Positions 14,625 to 21,385 are shown, counted from the first letter of the stretch. The stretch is 22,245 nt of DNA from Spirochaetaceae bacterium (GCA_003141795.1 PLNO01000083.1:14696-36940), one strand, 5' to 3'. Made by a program: numbers and translations. The notes: a model not told the origin generated them from the letters alone.

Positions 14625-15767
14625 ATGCCGAGGCATACCGGACCGTTTCAGCTCATTTTTAGGGAGGACCGAGGACTCTACTACGCCCGATTTCGGGGCG
14701 ATGATGAAGAGCTTCTCCCTTGGCGCAGTACAGGGCTCGTGAGCAAGACCGCAGCCCGGGCCTGGGCGCAGAAAGAAATCAAGAAAGGCACCGTCACTTC
14801 TACCCGCGCAACCTTCGCCAAGTACGCAGAGGATTGGTGGACTACCGATCACCCCTACGTACAGGGAAGGCTTGCTCGGGGTCACAAGCTCACTGCAACA
14901 TACCTCGTGGTGATGCGCGGACACCTTGCAAACCACGTGCTTCCGTACTTCGAGGACAAGCGGCTCGCTCAGATCACTACCCAGCAGATCGAGAGCTGGC
15001 TTCTCACGATGCGCAAGGAAAAGCTCTCCCCGGCGACTATCAATCACGCGCTGCGCTGTCTCAAGATCATCCTCAAGGAAGCAGCGCGGCACGGCGCCAT
15101 TGCCCGGGACCCTTCAACGTTCATCACTGGCCTGGCCGAGCGACAAGCCGAGCGCGGTATCCTCAACGGCGCAGAGATACGAGCGTTGTTCGACGAGAAG
15201 AAGCTCGCCAAGGTGTGGGGAGGGGATCGCAAGCACTACACACTGAATTTGCTTGCAGCGTCCACAGGGATGCGCATGGGCGAGTTACAGGCCCTACCTG
15301 TTGGCGCAGTCCATGAGAACTACATCGCCGTCTATCAGAGCTGGGAGCGGCGCGAAGGAATTAAGCAGGGAACGAAGACGGGCCCGGGTCGGCCTGTTCC
15401 GCTGCCCTCCGTCACTGCTCGATACTTGCACGAGCTGATCGCGTCTTCACCCTACCAGGAGAGCGACGATCTTGTATTCTACGGCAAGGACCGAAAGACT
15501 CCGCTCTCGCCCCGGCTTATTCTGAATGGATTCTACGGCGCGCTCGATCAGATCGACATCGACGAGGACAAGCGGCAGGAACGCAGGATCACGTTCCACT
15601 CGCACCGTCACTTCCTCAACACCGCACTAAGGGTGGCCCGGGTCCCCGATCATCTCGTGCAGAGGGTGACCGGACACGCCACGCAGGAAATGACGGAGCA
15701 CTACTCACACTTCGCGCTTGAGGACTTCCGCGACGTGATGAAGGTGCAGGAAAGGCTACTCGGATGA
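14625..15767 (+). CDS. int: Tyrosine integrase of the element
   Basis: Site-specific recombinase that inserts and excises the element at tRNA-Leu. It has 380 residues. An N-terminal arm-binding region (about 1-60, with ARFRGDDEELLPWRSTG) leads to a SAM-like core-binding domain (about 65-165). The catalytic domain carries R217 (STGMRMGEL), K251 (GTKTGPGR), H325 and R328 (HSHRHFL), H351 (TGHATQEM) and Y360 (EHYSHF), the full set. The ATG at 14625 has a strong GGGGGAGG site. The stop overlaps the next start by 4 bases (ATGA), so the following unknown gene is translated with it. No convincing promoter lies in the 90 bases upstream. Confidence 0.96.
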   Translation: MPRHTGPFQLIFREDRGLYYARFRGDDEELLPWRSTGLVSKTAARAWAQKEIKKGTVTSTRATFAKYAEDWWTTDHPYVQGRLARGHKLTATYLVVMRGHLANHVLPYFEDKRLAQITTQQIESWLLTMRKEKLSPATINHALRCLKIILKEAARHGAIARDPSTFITGLAERQAERGILNGAEIRALFDEKKLAKVWGGDRKHYTLNLLAASTGMRMGELQALPVGAVHENYIAVYQSWERREGIKQGTKTGPGRPVPLPSVTARYLHELIASSPYQESDDLVFYGKDRKTPLSPRLILNGFYGALDQIDIDEDKRQERRITFHSHRHFLNTALRVARVPDHLVQRVTGHATQEMTEHYSHFALEDFRDVMKVQERLLG

Positions 15768-16540
15768 TTTGGGACCCCTCAAAATGGGACGAGGCCTATA
15801 GGGCACAGTGGGGCCCACTCTACTTCAATTTTGAGGAGCTTGAGAAGAAAGCGAAGCGGTCGTTTTCCCCTGATCAGCGGGATGCGATTGTCTCTGCCGC
15901 TCGTGAGTTCATCGGTCATGTCTATGAGAACCCGGACCCCGAAACGGCACTAGGCGCAAAGGACAAGCGTCGGTTGTGCGCATCTATTTGCAGTGCATTT
16001 CGTCGATCTGCCAAACGCCGTAACTTGGAGCCCATGCGCCAAGTGCTAGAATTGGCCCAACGCCGAGGGCTAGAGTTCAAATATGGCCTAGTCTACCGGA
16101 ACCTTAAGCGGATTCGTGAGGGCCGCGTTTCCAAAGAACTGCTCAAAGAGCTGGTCATAGCTGCCGACAGACTAAGCCAAGTGCAATTCCCCCACACCCG
16201 CCGACACTATCTCGGATTCATGCACGCGGCGGCGTACCTATACTCCATCTACCGCGAGGCCGGCGGAACAAGACGTTATGGGGATCGAGGTCTACGTGTG
16301 CGACTGCGCCGTCAAGGAGACAACTATGTCTATGAAGTTAGAGAGCGGTTCATAGGTGACGCGCTTGACTTCATCGAGGCGGTTTTCGATCAGCTTGCTT
16401 GGAACATAGTTGATGACTACCGAGAAGCTTTCAGAAATAACCTCCCACCGAAGCAGACTTTCCGCCAAACAATAGTCAGGGCGATAGACAGGTACGCGCC
16501 GAGCCATGAAGTCGAAGAGCAAGCACAAGGACCAATATAA
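15764..16540 (+). CDS. Unknown protein coupled to the integrase
   Basis: 258 residues, not recognised. It is mostly helical by composition and rich in arginine and aromatic residues (for example RRLCASICSAFRRSAKRRN, HYLGFMHAAAYLYSIYREAG), with no signal peptide or clear membrane segment. A basic helical middle could bind nucleic acid or phage protein, but this is a guess. The ATG sits in the integrase stop (ATGA), so its expression is tied to recombination. It could be a recombination accessory factor, an immunity or interference gene, or cargo. Base use is less GC-rich than the chromosomal genes to the left, in keeping with transfer. Confidence 0.8.
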   Translation: MIWDPSKWDEAYRAQWGPLYFNFEELEKKAKRSFSPDQRDAIVSAAREFIGHVYENPDPETALGAKDKRRLCASICSAFRRSAKRRNLEPMRQVLELAQRRGLEFKYGLVYRNLKRIREGRVSKELLKELVIAADRLSQVQFPHTRRHYLGFMHAAAYLYSIYREAGGTRRYGDRGLRVRLRRQGDNYVYEVRERFIGDALDFIEAVFDQLAWNIVDDYREAFRNNLPPKQTFRQTIVRAIDRYAPSHEVEEQAQGPI

Positions 16541-16557
16541 AACCGTGCCCATCTTTT

Positions 16558-16582
16558 GGGTTAACCCCGCCTATCATAGCGC
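16558..16582. promoter_or_regulatory. Possible operator region before the first HTH gene
   Basis: A 10-bp palindrome GGGTTAACCC (16558-16567) is followed by ATCATAGCGC (16573-16582), which matches 9 of the first 10 bases of the palindrome at the promoter of the other HTH gene (20550-20571). A shared regulator is possible. The evidence is only sequence similarity over a short span. Confidence 0.3.
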
Positions 16583-16610
16583 GTAGTAGCCTTTGCCCAT
16601 GGAGGTATCC

Positions 16611-16838
16611 ATGGAGCAATTGATTGACATCAAATCCGCAGCCGGGCTGCTCGGCTTGCGTGAGCCCACGATAAGAAAATACGTGATGCTCAGAATCCTT
16701 CCCTACCGCAAGCATGGGACCAGGGTTGTCTTTTCGCCGAGCGAGTTGCAGAGCTGGTCAGACGCACGGCGTGTTCCGACGCTTGATGAGGCGAAGTCCA
16801 CCAAGCAGCACCGCCAATCAGCGCAGGCCAGTGCGTGA
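16611..16838 (+). CDS. Excisionase-like small HTH protein (first)
   Basis: 75 residues of the MerR-like HTH_17/excisionase type: a winged helix with IDIKSAAGLLGLREPTIRKY, then LPYRKHGTRVVFSPSELQSW, the usual pattern in phage excisionases and small regulators. A basic, glutamine/serine-rich tail follows. The ATG at 16611 is chosen because GGAGG lies 5 bases upstream; another ATG at 16599 overlaps that ribosome site. It may direct excision with the integrase or regulate the genes to its right. A second protein of this type is encoded at 20342-20542. Confidence 0.8.
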   Translation: MEQLIDIKSAAGLLGLREPTIRKYVMLRILPYRKHGTRVVFSPSELQSWSDARRVPTLDEAKSTKQHRQSAQASA

Positions 16839-16852
16839 CTTGAGGTCCCGGT

Positions 16853-17200
16853 GTGCATTCGATCATCCGAGTCGAGCATGACAAAGACAAACCGTACCTC
16901 GTCGTCTCGAAAGAGACAGTCCGTGATCATGCTGTTTGCTGGGAAGCGCGAGGTTTTCTCATGTTCCTGCTCGCCAAGCCGGATGATTGGCAGATGCGAC
17001 CGGAACAACTGGCAGAAGAATGCGGATCGAGCCGTTCGACGGTGTATCGGCTTCTCGCCAAGCTCATCAAGGCCGGCTACGTTCGACGAGACGATATCCG
17101 TAGGCGCAAACCTGACGGGACCTTCGACTCGGCCGCGCTCTACACAGTGTTCGAAGACCGCAAGGTGGCGGAGTTGTATGGCGAGAAGATTCCATTCTAA
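16853..17200 (+). CDS. Winged-helix protein of phage replication type
   Basis: 115 residues. The central part reads ARGFLMFLLAKPDDWQMRPE then QLAEECGSSRSTVYRLLAKLIKAGYVRR, a helix-turn-helix arrangement common at the N-terminus of phage and plasmid replication-initiation or replisome-organiser proteins. Here the protein stops soon after the HTH, so no helicase-loading domain is present. It could be a short replication factor or a regulator. The start is GTG 16853, with GAGG upstream, 14 bases after the preceding stop. The HTH is clear; the replication role is inferred from family resemblance. Confidence 0.75.
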   Translation: MHSIIRVEHDKDKPYLVVSKETVRDHAVCWEARGFLMFLLAKPDDWQMRPEQLAEECGSSRSTVYRLLAKLIKAGYVRRDDIRRRKPDGTFDSAALYTVFEDRKVAELYGEKIPF

Positions 17201-17281
17201 CCGCCTTTTAATTCTGAGACGTGGAACCGCATACCGAATCCTGACACGCGGAACGCTCATAGAACTGAGAGAAGAGTAGCT

Positions 17282-17671
17282 ATGAAGGGGGAGCTAGAGA
17301 CTAGAAGACTAGAAGAGAGTCAGGAGGAAGGGAGGAAGGCAGACAACGAGAGGCCTAGTTCCGGGAAGAGAGGGTACACGAGAGCGTGGCAAAGGATTCG
17401 AGAGCAAGTGCTGAGGGAGGCCGGGATTCCGGAAAGCCAATGGTCGGAGTGGGATGTCGATCACGAGCCAAGGTATCCGACTCTTGGGCCCGATCATTCG
17501 CTCTATCAGCTAACCCCCGTTCTGAGGCCGCATCACTCGTCGAAGACAATCCGGGAGACTCACGCAGGCGTGAAGGCAGCATGGCGGATGATGCAACCGA
17601 GGCCGGGCGAACTATTCGGTGAGGGCGTATACCAGCAACACCGAGCGATGCGCTGGGAAGATTGGCAGTGA
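17282..17671 (+). CDS. Probable HNH endonuclease
   Basis: 129 residues. A charged start (1-30) precedes RGYTRAWQRIREQVL, then VDHEPRYP (catalytic-type H61), LYQLTPVLRPHHSSKT (H84/H85 with the common SKT ending). This matches the HNH layout but lacks the CxxC zinc pairs of many phage HNH proteins. Small HNH nucleases often sit beside terminase genes and help DNA packaging; a terminase-small-subunit-like gene lies 1.6 kb on. A homing or restriction role is also possible. The ATG has a GAGAAGAG site. Confidence 0.65.
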   Translation: MKGELETRRLEESQEEGRKADNERPSSGKRGYTRAWQRIREQVLREAGIPESQWSEWDVDHEPRYPTLGPDHSLYQLTPVLRPHHSSKTIRETHAGVKAAWRMMQPRPGELFGEGVYQQHRAMRWEDWQ

Positions 17672-17714
17672 AACACGAGAAGGGCCGCGCGTCTGCGCGG
17701 AGAAAGGAGTTAAC

Positions 17715-17969
17715 ATGGATTTCGAGAGACTTACACTTGAGGAGATAGCGGTTGTCGATCCTATCGAGCAATGTCTCCTGCTGCGGAGGAGGAGAGACGC
17801 GGAAAAGTTTGAGATCGTCAAGCGCGGACTCAATACGGCAGACGCGATCTGGTTCCTCTTCAACGCGCTGCGGGACCGAATCGTAACGCAGGGGCAAGAG
17901 ATTGCCGAGCTGCGCGGACGGCTCGAAAAGCCGGAGGGCGCGAAGGCGAAGAAAGGGAGGAAGGCATGA
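17715..17969 (+). CDS. Small coiled-coil protein of unknown function
   Basis: 84 residues from ATG 17715, chosen for its AAGGAG site 5 bases upstream; the frame stays open further left without support. The start MDFERLTLEEIAVVDPIEQ is followed by an arginine cluster, and the helix DRIVTQGQEIAELRGRLEK could form a coiled coil. The end is lysine-rich. The stop overlaps the next start as ATGA. Not recognised. Confidence 0.65.
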   Translation: MDFERLTLEEIAVVDPIEQCLLLRRRRDAEKFEIVKRGLNTADAIWFLFNALRDRIVTQGQEIAELRGRLEKPEGAKAKKGRKA

Positions 17970-18406
17970 ACAGCGGCAGCGACGTTTGGCACAATGTTGT
18001 AGCGGCTCGAAACGAAGCTGCGGCCCAGGCCCGCACTCTACGGGAAGAGAAGCGAGCAGCGGCAGTAGAACGTGCGAAGGCACCGACCGACATAGATATC
18101 CTGTCTCGTGATTTTCACACAACGTCCATCGAGGCCCGCGAGGAAAAGCCGATGCGAGGCTGCGCCGTACCGCGCGCTCTTCCTAACTGGGCCCAGGATG
18201 CTATTAACGCCCGACCTCCCGGCGATCCCCTCCGAGCGGCGCGGGATCGTGGAGATATCAAGTACGATGTCCGGTCAGGGGCCTGGAAGGTCTACGGCCC
18301 CGGGATCGCGACGACACCGGCAAAAGAGGCGACTGCGGATCATCACTTCGCCCCGGGGTTTTTCACTGGAACGGCCAGACGCGAGCGGGAAAGGCAGGCG
18401 CGATGA
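17966..18406 (+). CDS. Unknown protein in the structural-like run
   Basis: 146 residues, not recognised. It has an alanine/arginine/glutamate-rich helical start (about 10-40), then a section with LPNWAQDAINARPPGDPL and IKYDVRSGAWKVYGPGI. There are no membrane segments. It is joined to neighbours by ATGA overlaps at both ends, with GGGAGGAAGGC before the start, so it belongs to one transcript from about 17715 to 20306. The helical basic start might be a scaffold or DNA-contact region, but this is inference. Confidence 0.65.
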   Translation: MNSGSDVWHNVVAARNEAAAQARTLREEKRAAAVERAKAPTDIDILSRDFHTTSIEAREEKPMRGCAVPRALPNWAQDAINARPPGDPLRAARDRGDIKYDVRSGAWKVYGPGIATTPAKEATADHHFAPGFFTGTARRERERQAR

Positions 18407-18900
18407 GCTTCCCAATGAATGTTACTCTGTTCTCGCCTCAGAACCCGGCTACCTTGCCACCGTTCACTATCTGGCTAGCGGCTGCGAACGCTTGGAAGAT
18501 AGTCCCGGCCGATGGGATTTACGCGCCACCTGGGGACGTTCTGTACTTTTTCGGAGGAGCGAACAATCCCTACAGCGCGACTAGCCAGAACATCACAGCG
18601 GCGAATTTTTCGCTCAGCGCTTCCCCGACGGGCTCACTGGTTGGAATGCCACTGCGTATTCTCTGGGATTCCCAGGCCTACCAGATAGGAGACGGCCGGA
18701 AAAGCGGCACCGTGTACGCTCCCCCAGGGGCGAGCGGTCTGCCAGGAGCTTATGCGACGTATGCGTCGATCACGATCCCCGCGGGAGAACTGCTACTCCT
18801 GGCGAGCTGGGGAATGAACACGCCCTGCACGCAGGCTTTCGTCGCACCGATTGCCTACGTGCGGCGGATGAATTGGAATGTTCAAAGTCTCGGAGGATGA
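18403..18900 (+). CDS. Beta-rich protein, possibly virion-surface type
   Basis: 165 residues rich in serine, alanine, glycine, proline and aromatics, poor in charged residues, with alternating hydrophobic strands (FTIWLAAANAWKIVPADGIY, ATYASITIPAGELLLLASWG). There is no signal peptide. The pattern suits a beta-sandwich, such as a capsid decoration, tail-fibre or receptor-binding part. It is preceded by a 4-base overlap and followed by another beta-rich gene. I do not recognise a family; the structural role is inferred from composition and context only. Confidence 0.6.
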   Translation: MSFPMNVTLFSPQNPATLPPFTIWLAAANAWKIVPADGIYAPPGDVLYFFGGANNPYSATSQNITAANFSLSASPTGSLVGMPLRILWDSQAYQIGDGRKSGTVYAPPGASGLPGAYATYASITIPAGELLLLASWGMNTPCTQAFVAPIAYVRRMNWNVQSLGG

Positions 18901-18913
18901 AAGGGAGTAAGTA

Positions 18914-19252
18914 ATGCCAGCATACACGGGAACGACAATTCTCAACGTGGGACAGCCCGGGATCTCCGTCCCGGTCCTGAACCCGATCCTGACGGTGCCG
19001 CCGGGGATGCAATTCAACCTGGTGGGCTTTCAGTTCACCAACTCAAGCGCGGTGGTTCAGACCATCTCGGTATTCCGGGACAGCCTCAGTTCCGCGCCAC
19101 TGTTCACGGTGGCAGTCGGGGCGGGGGCGAGCGTTTTGCAGGCCAGCACGCAAGTGCTGAGCCCAGGGGAAACACTCTACGCGGTGCCCGCGGCAGTCTC
19201 CGGCTACTATTCGATCACCACGGAGATCGACGGCTACATTGCAATGCTGTGA
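18914..19252 (+). CDS. Small beta-sandwich protein, phage decoration-like
   Basis: 112 residues, nearly all beta-like: ILTVPPGMQFNLVGFQFTNS, VVQTISVFRD, PLFTVAVGAGA, VLSPGETLYAVPAAVSGYYS and ITTEIDGYIAML. Small phage proteins with alternating strands, a mid-chain PGE turn and a final SGYYSI-type strand are common near head or fibre genes. A GGGAG site precedes the ATG. The GTG start of the next gene overlaps its stop. It probably works with the 165-residue neighbour; whether it is part of a particle is unknown. Confidence 0.6.
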   Translation: MPAYTGTTILNVGQPGISVPVLNPILTVPPGMQFNLVGFQFTNSSAVVQTISVFRDSLSSAPLFTVAVGAGASVLQASTQVLSPGETLYAVPAAVSGYYSITTEIDGYIAML

Positions 19253-19662
19253 GCACGAAGCAAGCAACGGCCGGGACGGACTCGCGAATCGCCCGGGCCA
19301 TAACACGAGCTCTGGACTCGGCAGCGGACAGTAGCCCGGCACCCGAGCGCTTCTATGCTCAGCTCTCATGGGAAGGGTACAGCATGCGTGCTGAGAAGCG
19401 AATCCGCAAGAACATGTCCCGGGTGCTCTGGTTGTGCTTCAACGGCTACACGCTTCCTGATGTAGCAAGGCTCCCAGGATACCCGGGACTCCGTACCATG
19501 CGCACGTGGTGCAGGGAGAACCTCAACGGATTCGGCCGAATGTACCACCTACTCATGAGAGAGCGTGCAATCGACAGGATACAGGCAGGAGTAATGGCCG
19601 ATTACAGGCAGATACGGGCCAAGGTAGAGCGCAAGAACCGGACAAAGGAGCGGATAGAATAA
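19249..19662 (+). CDS. Terminase small subunit-like HTH protein
   Basis: 137 residues, GTG start overlapping the previous stop. The centre VLWLCFNGYTLPDVARLPGY then GLRTMRTWCRENLNGFGRMY resembles the HTH of Sf6-type small terminases, in which a PGMPS-like turn separates the two helices and a helix of the YARARE type follows (here YHLLMRERAIDRIQAG). Small terminases recognise packaging sites for the large ATPase. No large terminase is present, which is how satellites that redirect helper packaging look. The similarity is from memory and moderate; a plain DNA-binding regulator is the alternative. Confidence 0.6.
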   Translation: MSTKQATAGTDSRIARAITRALDSAADSSPAPERFYAQLSWEGYSMRAEKRIRKNMSRVLWLCFNGYTLPDVARLPGYPGLRTMRTWCRENLNGFGRMYHLLMRERAIDRIQAGVMADYRQIRAKVERKNRTKERIE

Positions 19663-20306
19663 TGGCACCCGCGAAGCGTTCAAAGCGTCGAAAATCTCTG
19701 GTTCGGTTCACTGACGAGCAGCGCAAGGAGCTTTTCGCTCTGGCACGGCAGGGCTGGAAGGAGAAACCGGAAACGGGCTACTCCATCCGGCAGCTTGCGG
19801 CAGCGGTCGGGGTTTCAAAGTCAACGCTGTCCGACTGGGTGCTAGGGCCGTTGGGGGAAGAGCTCAAGGCGGCTCTCAAGGAACAGGCTCCGACGAGGCC
19901 AGTGTTTCGCAACCGCGTGGCTCCCGCTACGGAAGAGGAACCCGTTGCCGACCAGGGCGACCAGGGCACGGAGATCGAAGAGGCTCCGGCTACACGCCGC
20001 TACGAAAGCGAAACGATTCGCGATTACCATCCCGAGTGGCAATTCGGTGGGGTGATCTCCGACAGGGGAAGGCCGGACTCTCCCGGGGTGCCCGGGACAG
20101 ATATTCGGTACTCCGTAAACGGGATGCCGCTCTGCGCTCGGTGCAACGAACCCCTTCCGGGCAGCGCCAGGGACGCCATGTTCAGCCTGGACGTGGACGG
20201 GAAACGAAGGCCGTGTTGCTCCGCGTGCAAGCGGAAAGGCGAGACGCTTTACACTTGGCCTGCTATGCCAGGGGAAGTCCTTCACGTTCCCAGCCGCAAG
20301 CGCTGA
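19662..20306 (+). CDS. HTH and zinc-finger protein, unknown role
   Basis: 214 residues, ATG overlapping the previous stop (TAATG) with AAGGAG upstream. A basic start is followed by an HTH (IRQLAAAVGVSKSTLSDWVLG, about 43-63), a disordered acidic middle, and a C-terminal zinc-ribbon-like part with CARC and CSAC about 30 residues apart. This could be a second DNA-binding part for packaging or a regulator of the run. The last six codons and stop form the first copy of a 20-bp repeat found again at 20600-20619. Longer frames upstream only shadow the preceding gene. Confidence 0.7.
   Translation: MAPAKRSKRRKSLVRFTDEQRKELFALARQGWKEKPETGYSIRQLAAAVGVSKSTLSDWVLGPLGEELKAALKEQAPTRPVFRNRVAPATEEEPVADQGDQGTEIEEAPATRRYESETIRDYHPEWQFGGVISDRGRPDSPGVPGTDIRYSVNGMPLCARCNEPLPGSARDAMFSLDVDGKRRPCCSACKRKGETLYTWPAMPGEVLHVPSRKR
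20287..20306 (+). repeat. 20-bp direct repeat, copy 1
   Basis: TTCCCAGCCGCAAGCGCTGA, the last codons and stop of the HTH/zinc-finger gene. An identical copy is at 20600-20619. The pair encloses the second HTH gene and its two palindromes. Confidence 0.9.
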
Positions 20307-20324
20307 AGAATGCCCCCTCTCGCA

Positions 20325-20354
20325 GAGCTTGAATCGAAGCGCTATCGCTCCGAT
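20325..20354. repeat. Left inverted repeat of the small cassette
   Basis: GAGCTTGA (20325-20332) followed by a near-palindrome with arms ATCGAAGCG and CGCTCCGAT around CTAT (20333-20354). It matches the right copy (20550-20571) at 19 of 22 positions, and GAGCTTGA recurs inverted at 20575-20582. It covers the stop codon of the HTH gene. Confidence 0.75.
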
Positions 20355-20542
20355 TTCCGAGGCCTGCCCGCTTTGCGCGCTTCCCTGGGGGTATTGCGTA
20401 CTCTTGTGACATCGGCCGCCGTGAGAAACCACCGGTCTCCCAGCTTGAGTCCGATATCGCCTCGAAGGCAGTATTTTCGCAAAGTCACTGCCGCCACGGG
20501 GAGATCACGGGCCGCCTGTTCCAAGGTCAGGAGCTTTTCCAT
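20342..20542 (-). CDS. Excisionase-like small HTH protein (second)
   Basis: 66 residues: MerR-like HTH (LTLEQAARDLPVAAVTLRKY), wing (GLKLGDRWFLTAADVTRVRN) and a basic tail with an AT-hook-like GRPRK. It is of the same type as the protein at 16611-16838. The ATG at 20542 is chosen because the promoter -10 ends 7 bases before it; there is no ribosome site, so a leaderless mRNA is likely. A 9-bp palindrome covers the promoter, suggesting self-repression, and a near copy covers the stop codon. Direct repeats flank the whole unit. It may be the element's excisionase, its repressor, or part of an independent cassette. Confidence 0.75.
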   Translation of the reverse strand: MEKLLTLEQAARDLPVAAVTLRKYCLRGDIGLKLGDRWFLTAADVTRVRNTPREARKAGRPRKSER

Positions 20543-20549
20543 AGAATTT

Positions 20550-20578
20550 ATCGTAGCGCAATCGCTACGATTAGTCAA
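20550..20578 (-). promoter_or_regulatory. Promoter of the second HTH gene
   Basis: On the minus strand, TTGACT (20573-20578), a 17-base spacer and TACGAT (20550-20555). The expected start is near 20543, one base before the ATG. It overlaps the palindrome, so autoregulation is likely. Confidence 0.6.
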
Positions 20579-20582
20579 GCTC
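20550..20582. repeat. Right inverted repeat of the cassette, palindromic operator
   Basis: Perfect 9-bp arms ATCGTAGCG and CGCTACGAT around CAAT (20550-20571), then an inverted GAGCTTGA (20575-20582). The palindrome fills the spacer and the -10 of the HTH promoter, where a bound protein would block polymerase. Confidence 0.8.
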
Positions 20583-20599
20583 GGACAGCGTGCGCACCA

Positions 20600-20619
20600 T
20601 TCCCAGCCGCAAGCGCTGA
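20600..20619 (+). repeat. 20-bp direct repeat, copy 2
   Basis: Identical to 20287-20306 but here non-coding, between the HTH promoter and the end of the lipoprotein gene. It looks like a duplicated 3' end of the HTH/zinc-finger gene. Confidence 0.9.
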
Positions 20620-20653
20620 GCCCTCAGACCCATCGCCCTATCCTGGGTTGGTA

Positions 20654-21121
20654 TTATGGCTTGTACAGAGTCTCGGCACTTCCATAGGGCGCGCCGGCAT
20701 ACGTTTCCGTCCAAATGATTGTCACTGTCCCTGGAGGCGCAAGTCCTGAGGCCGCAGGGCCGCCATACGTGAAGGTGTACACAAACTGGTTCTGGCCCTG
20801 AATCATCGTGTAGGTTGTAGCTGTCGATTGGTCAGTAGTCTCGTTACCGTTCGTCTTCCAGTCGATCAGTTGGTCTCCGCTTGTTGCGTACTTGATTGAC
20901 ACCACGTCATTCGCGCTGAACGTCCACTGATCGATAAGCGACCCGGGGGGATATGACCAACCTGTAGCCCATCCGATGACATTTTGTTTTGAGTACTCCC
21001 ACGTCCCCTGTATCCAGGAAGGCGGCGCCAGATTGTTGCCCGTTGTAGTCGGTGCGGCGTTAGGGCAACTTGAAAGGACGAGTAGCAACGTTAAGAGAAC
21101 AGCTCCGGTTAGTCCCTTCAT
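20654..21121 (-). CDS. Predicted lipoprotein of unknown function
   Basis: 155 residues from ATG 21121, which has a strong GGGGGGAG site. The hydrophobic signal LTGAVLLTLLLVLSSC ends in a lipobox (LSSC, C19), so it is exported and lipid-anchored. The mature part has IQGTWEYSKQN, aromatic beta strands (FVYTFTYGGP, VTIIWTETYAG) and asparagine/threonine-rich loops, somewhat like small lipocalin-type lipoproteins. It has its own promoter and points away from the other genes, so it is likely cargo expressed from the integrated element, altering the host surface. No family is recognised. It appears less GC-rich than the neighbours. Confidence 0.75.
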   Translation of the reverse strand: MKGLTGAVLLTLLLVLSSCPNAAPTTTGNNLAPPSWIQGTWEYSKQNVIGWATGWSYPPGSLIDQWTFSANDVVSIKYATSGDQLIDWKTNGNETTDQSTATTYTMIQGQNQFVYTFTYGGPAASGLAPPGTVTIIWTETYAGAPYGSAETLYKP

Positions 21122-21153
21122 CCGCTCCCCCCTTGAATTGGCTGGTTGCGTTG

Positions 21154-21162
21154 AGTGTAGCA
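21154..21162 (-). promoter_or_regulatory. Extended -10 promoter of the lipoprotein gene
   Basis: TGCTACACT on the minus strand, the same style of box as at pyrG and the GGDEF gene. Start predicted near 21147, giving a 26-base leader that includes the ribosome site. No clear -35. Confidence 0.5.
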
Positions 21163-21325
21163 CACCCGCAAATAGCCCTCCCAGACACGCATGGCGGGGC
21201 AAGGTGAGGTTTTCCAGACCTCTGCCGTATGATTCCACGTCCGAGCCGTTCGTAGAGGTACCCATTGCTTTTTCGATGTACCAGGAAACCCAATAAAAAA
21301 GGCCCTACTTGGTGCAGACACTTTA

Positions 21326-21344
21326 GGGTACTTCTATGGGTACC
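21326..21344 (+). promoter_or_regulatory. Right arm-type integrase binding site (predicted)
   Basis: GGGTACTTCTATGGGTACC, one mismatch from the left site at 14571-14589 and in the same orientation, 120 bp before attR. In the excised circle the two sites would flank attP. Confidence 0.6.
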
Positions 21345-21385
21345 GCTAAAATGTAAATGTCGGGAAACGTGAGTATTCACGAGTA

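Noticed and set aside
17987..18001. TGGCAC-like sigma-54 promoter
   Set aside because: The -12 part does not match at the required spacing and it lies inside a coding gene.
20608..20627. Small hairpin CTGAG-CC-CTCAG as a terminator
   Set aside because: Two-base loop, no T-run, and partly overlapping the 20-bp repeat.
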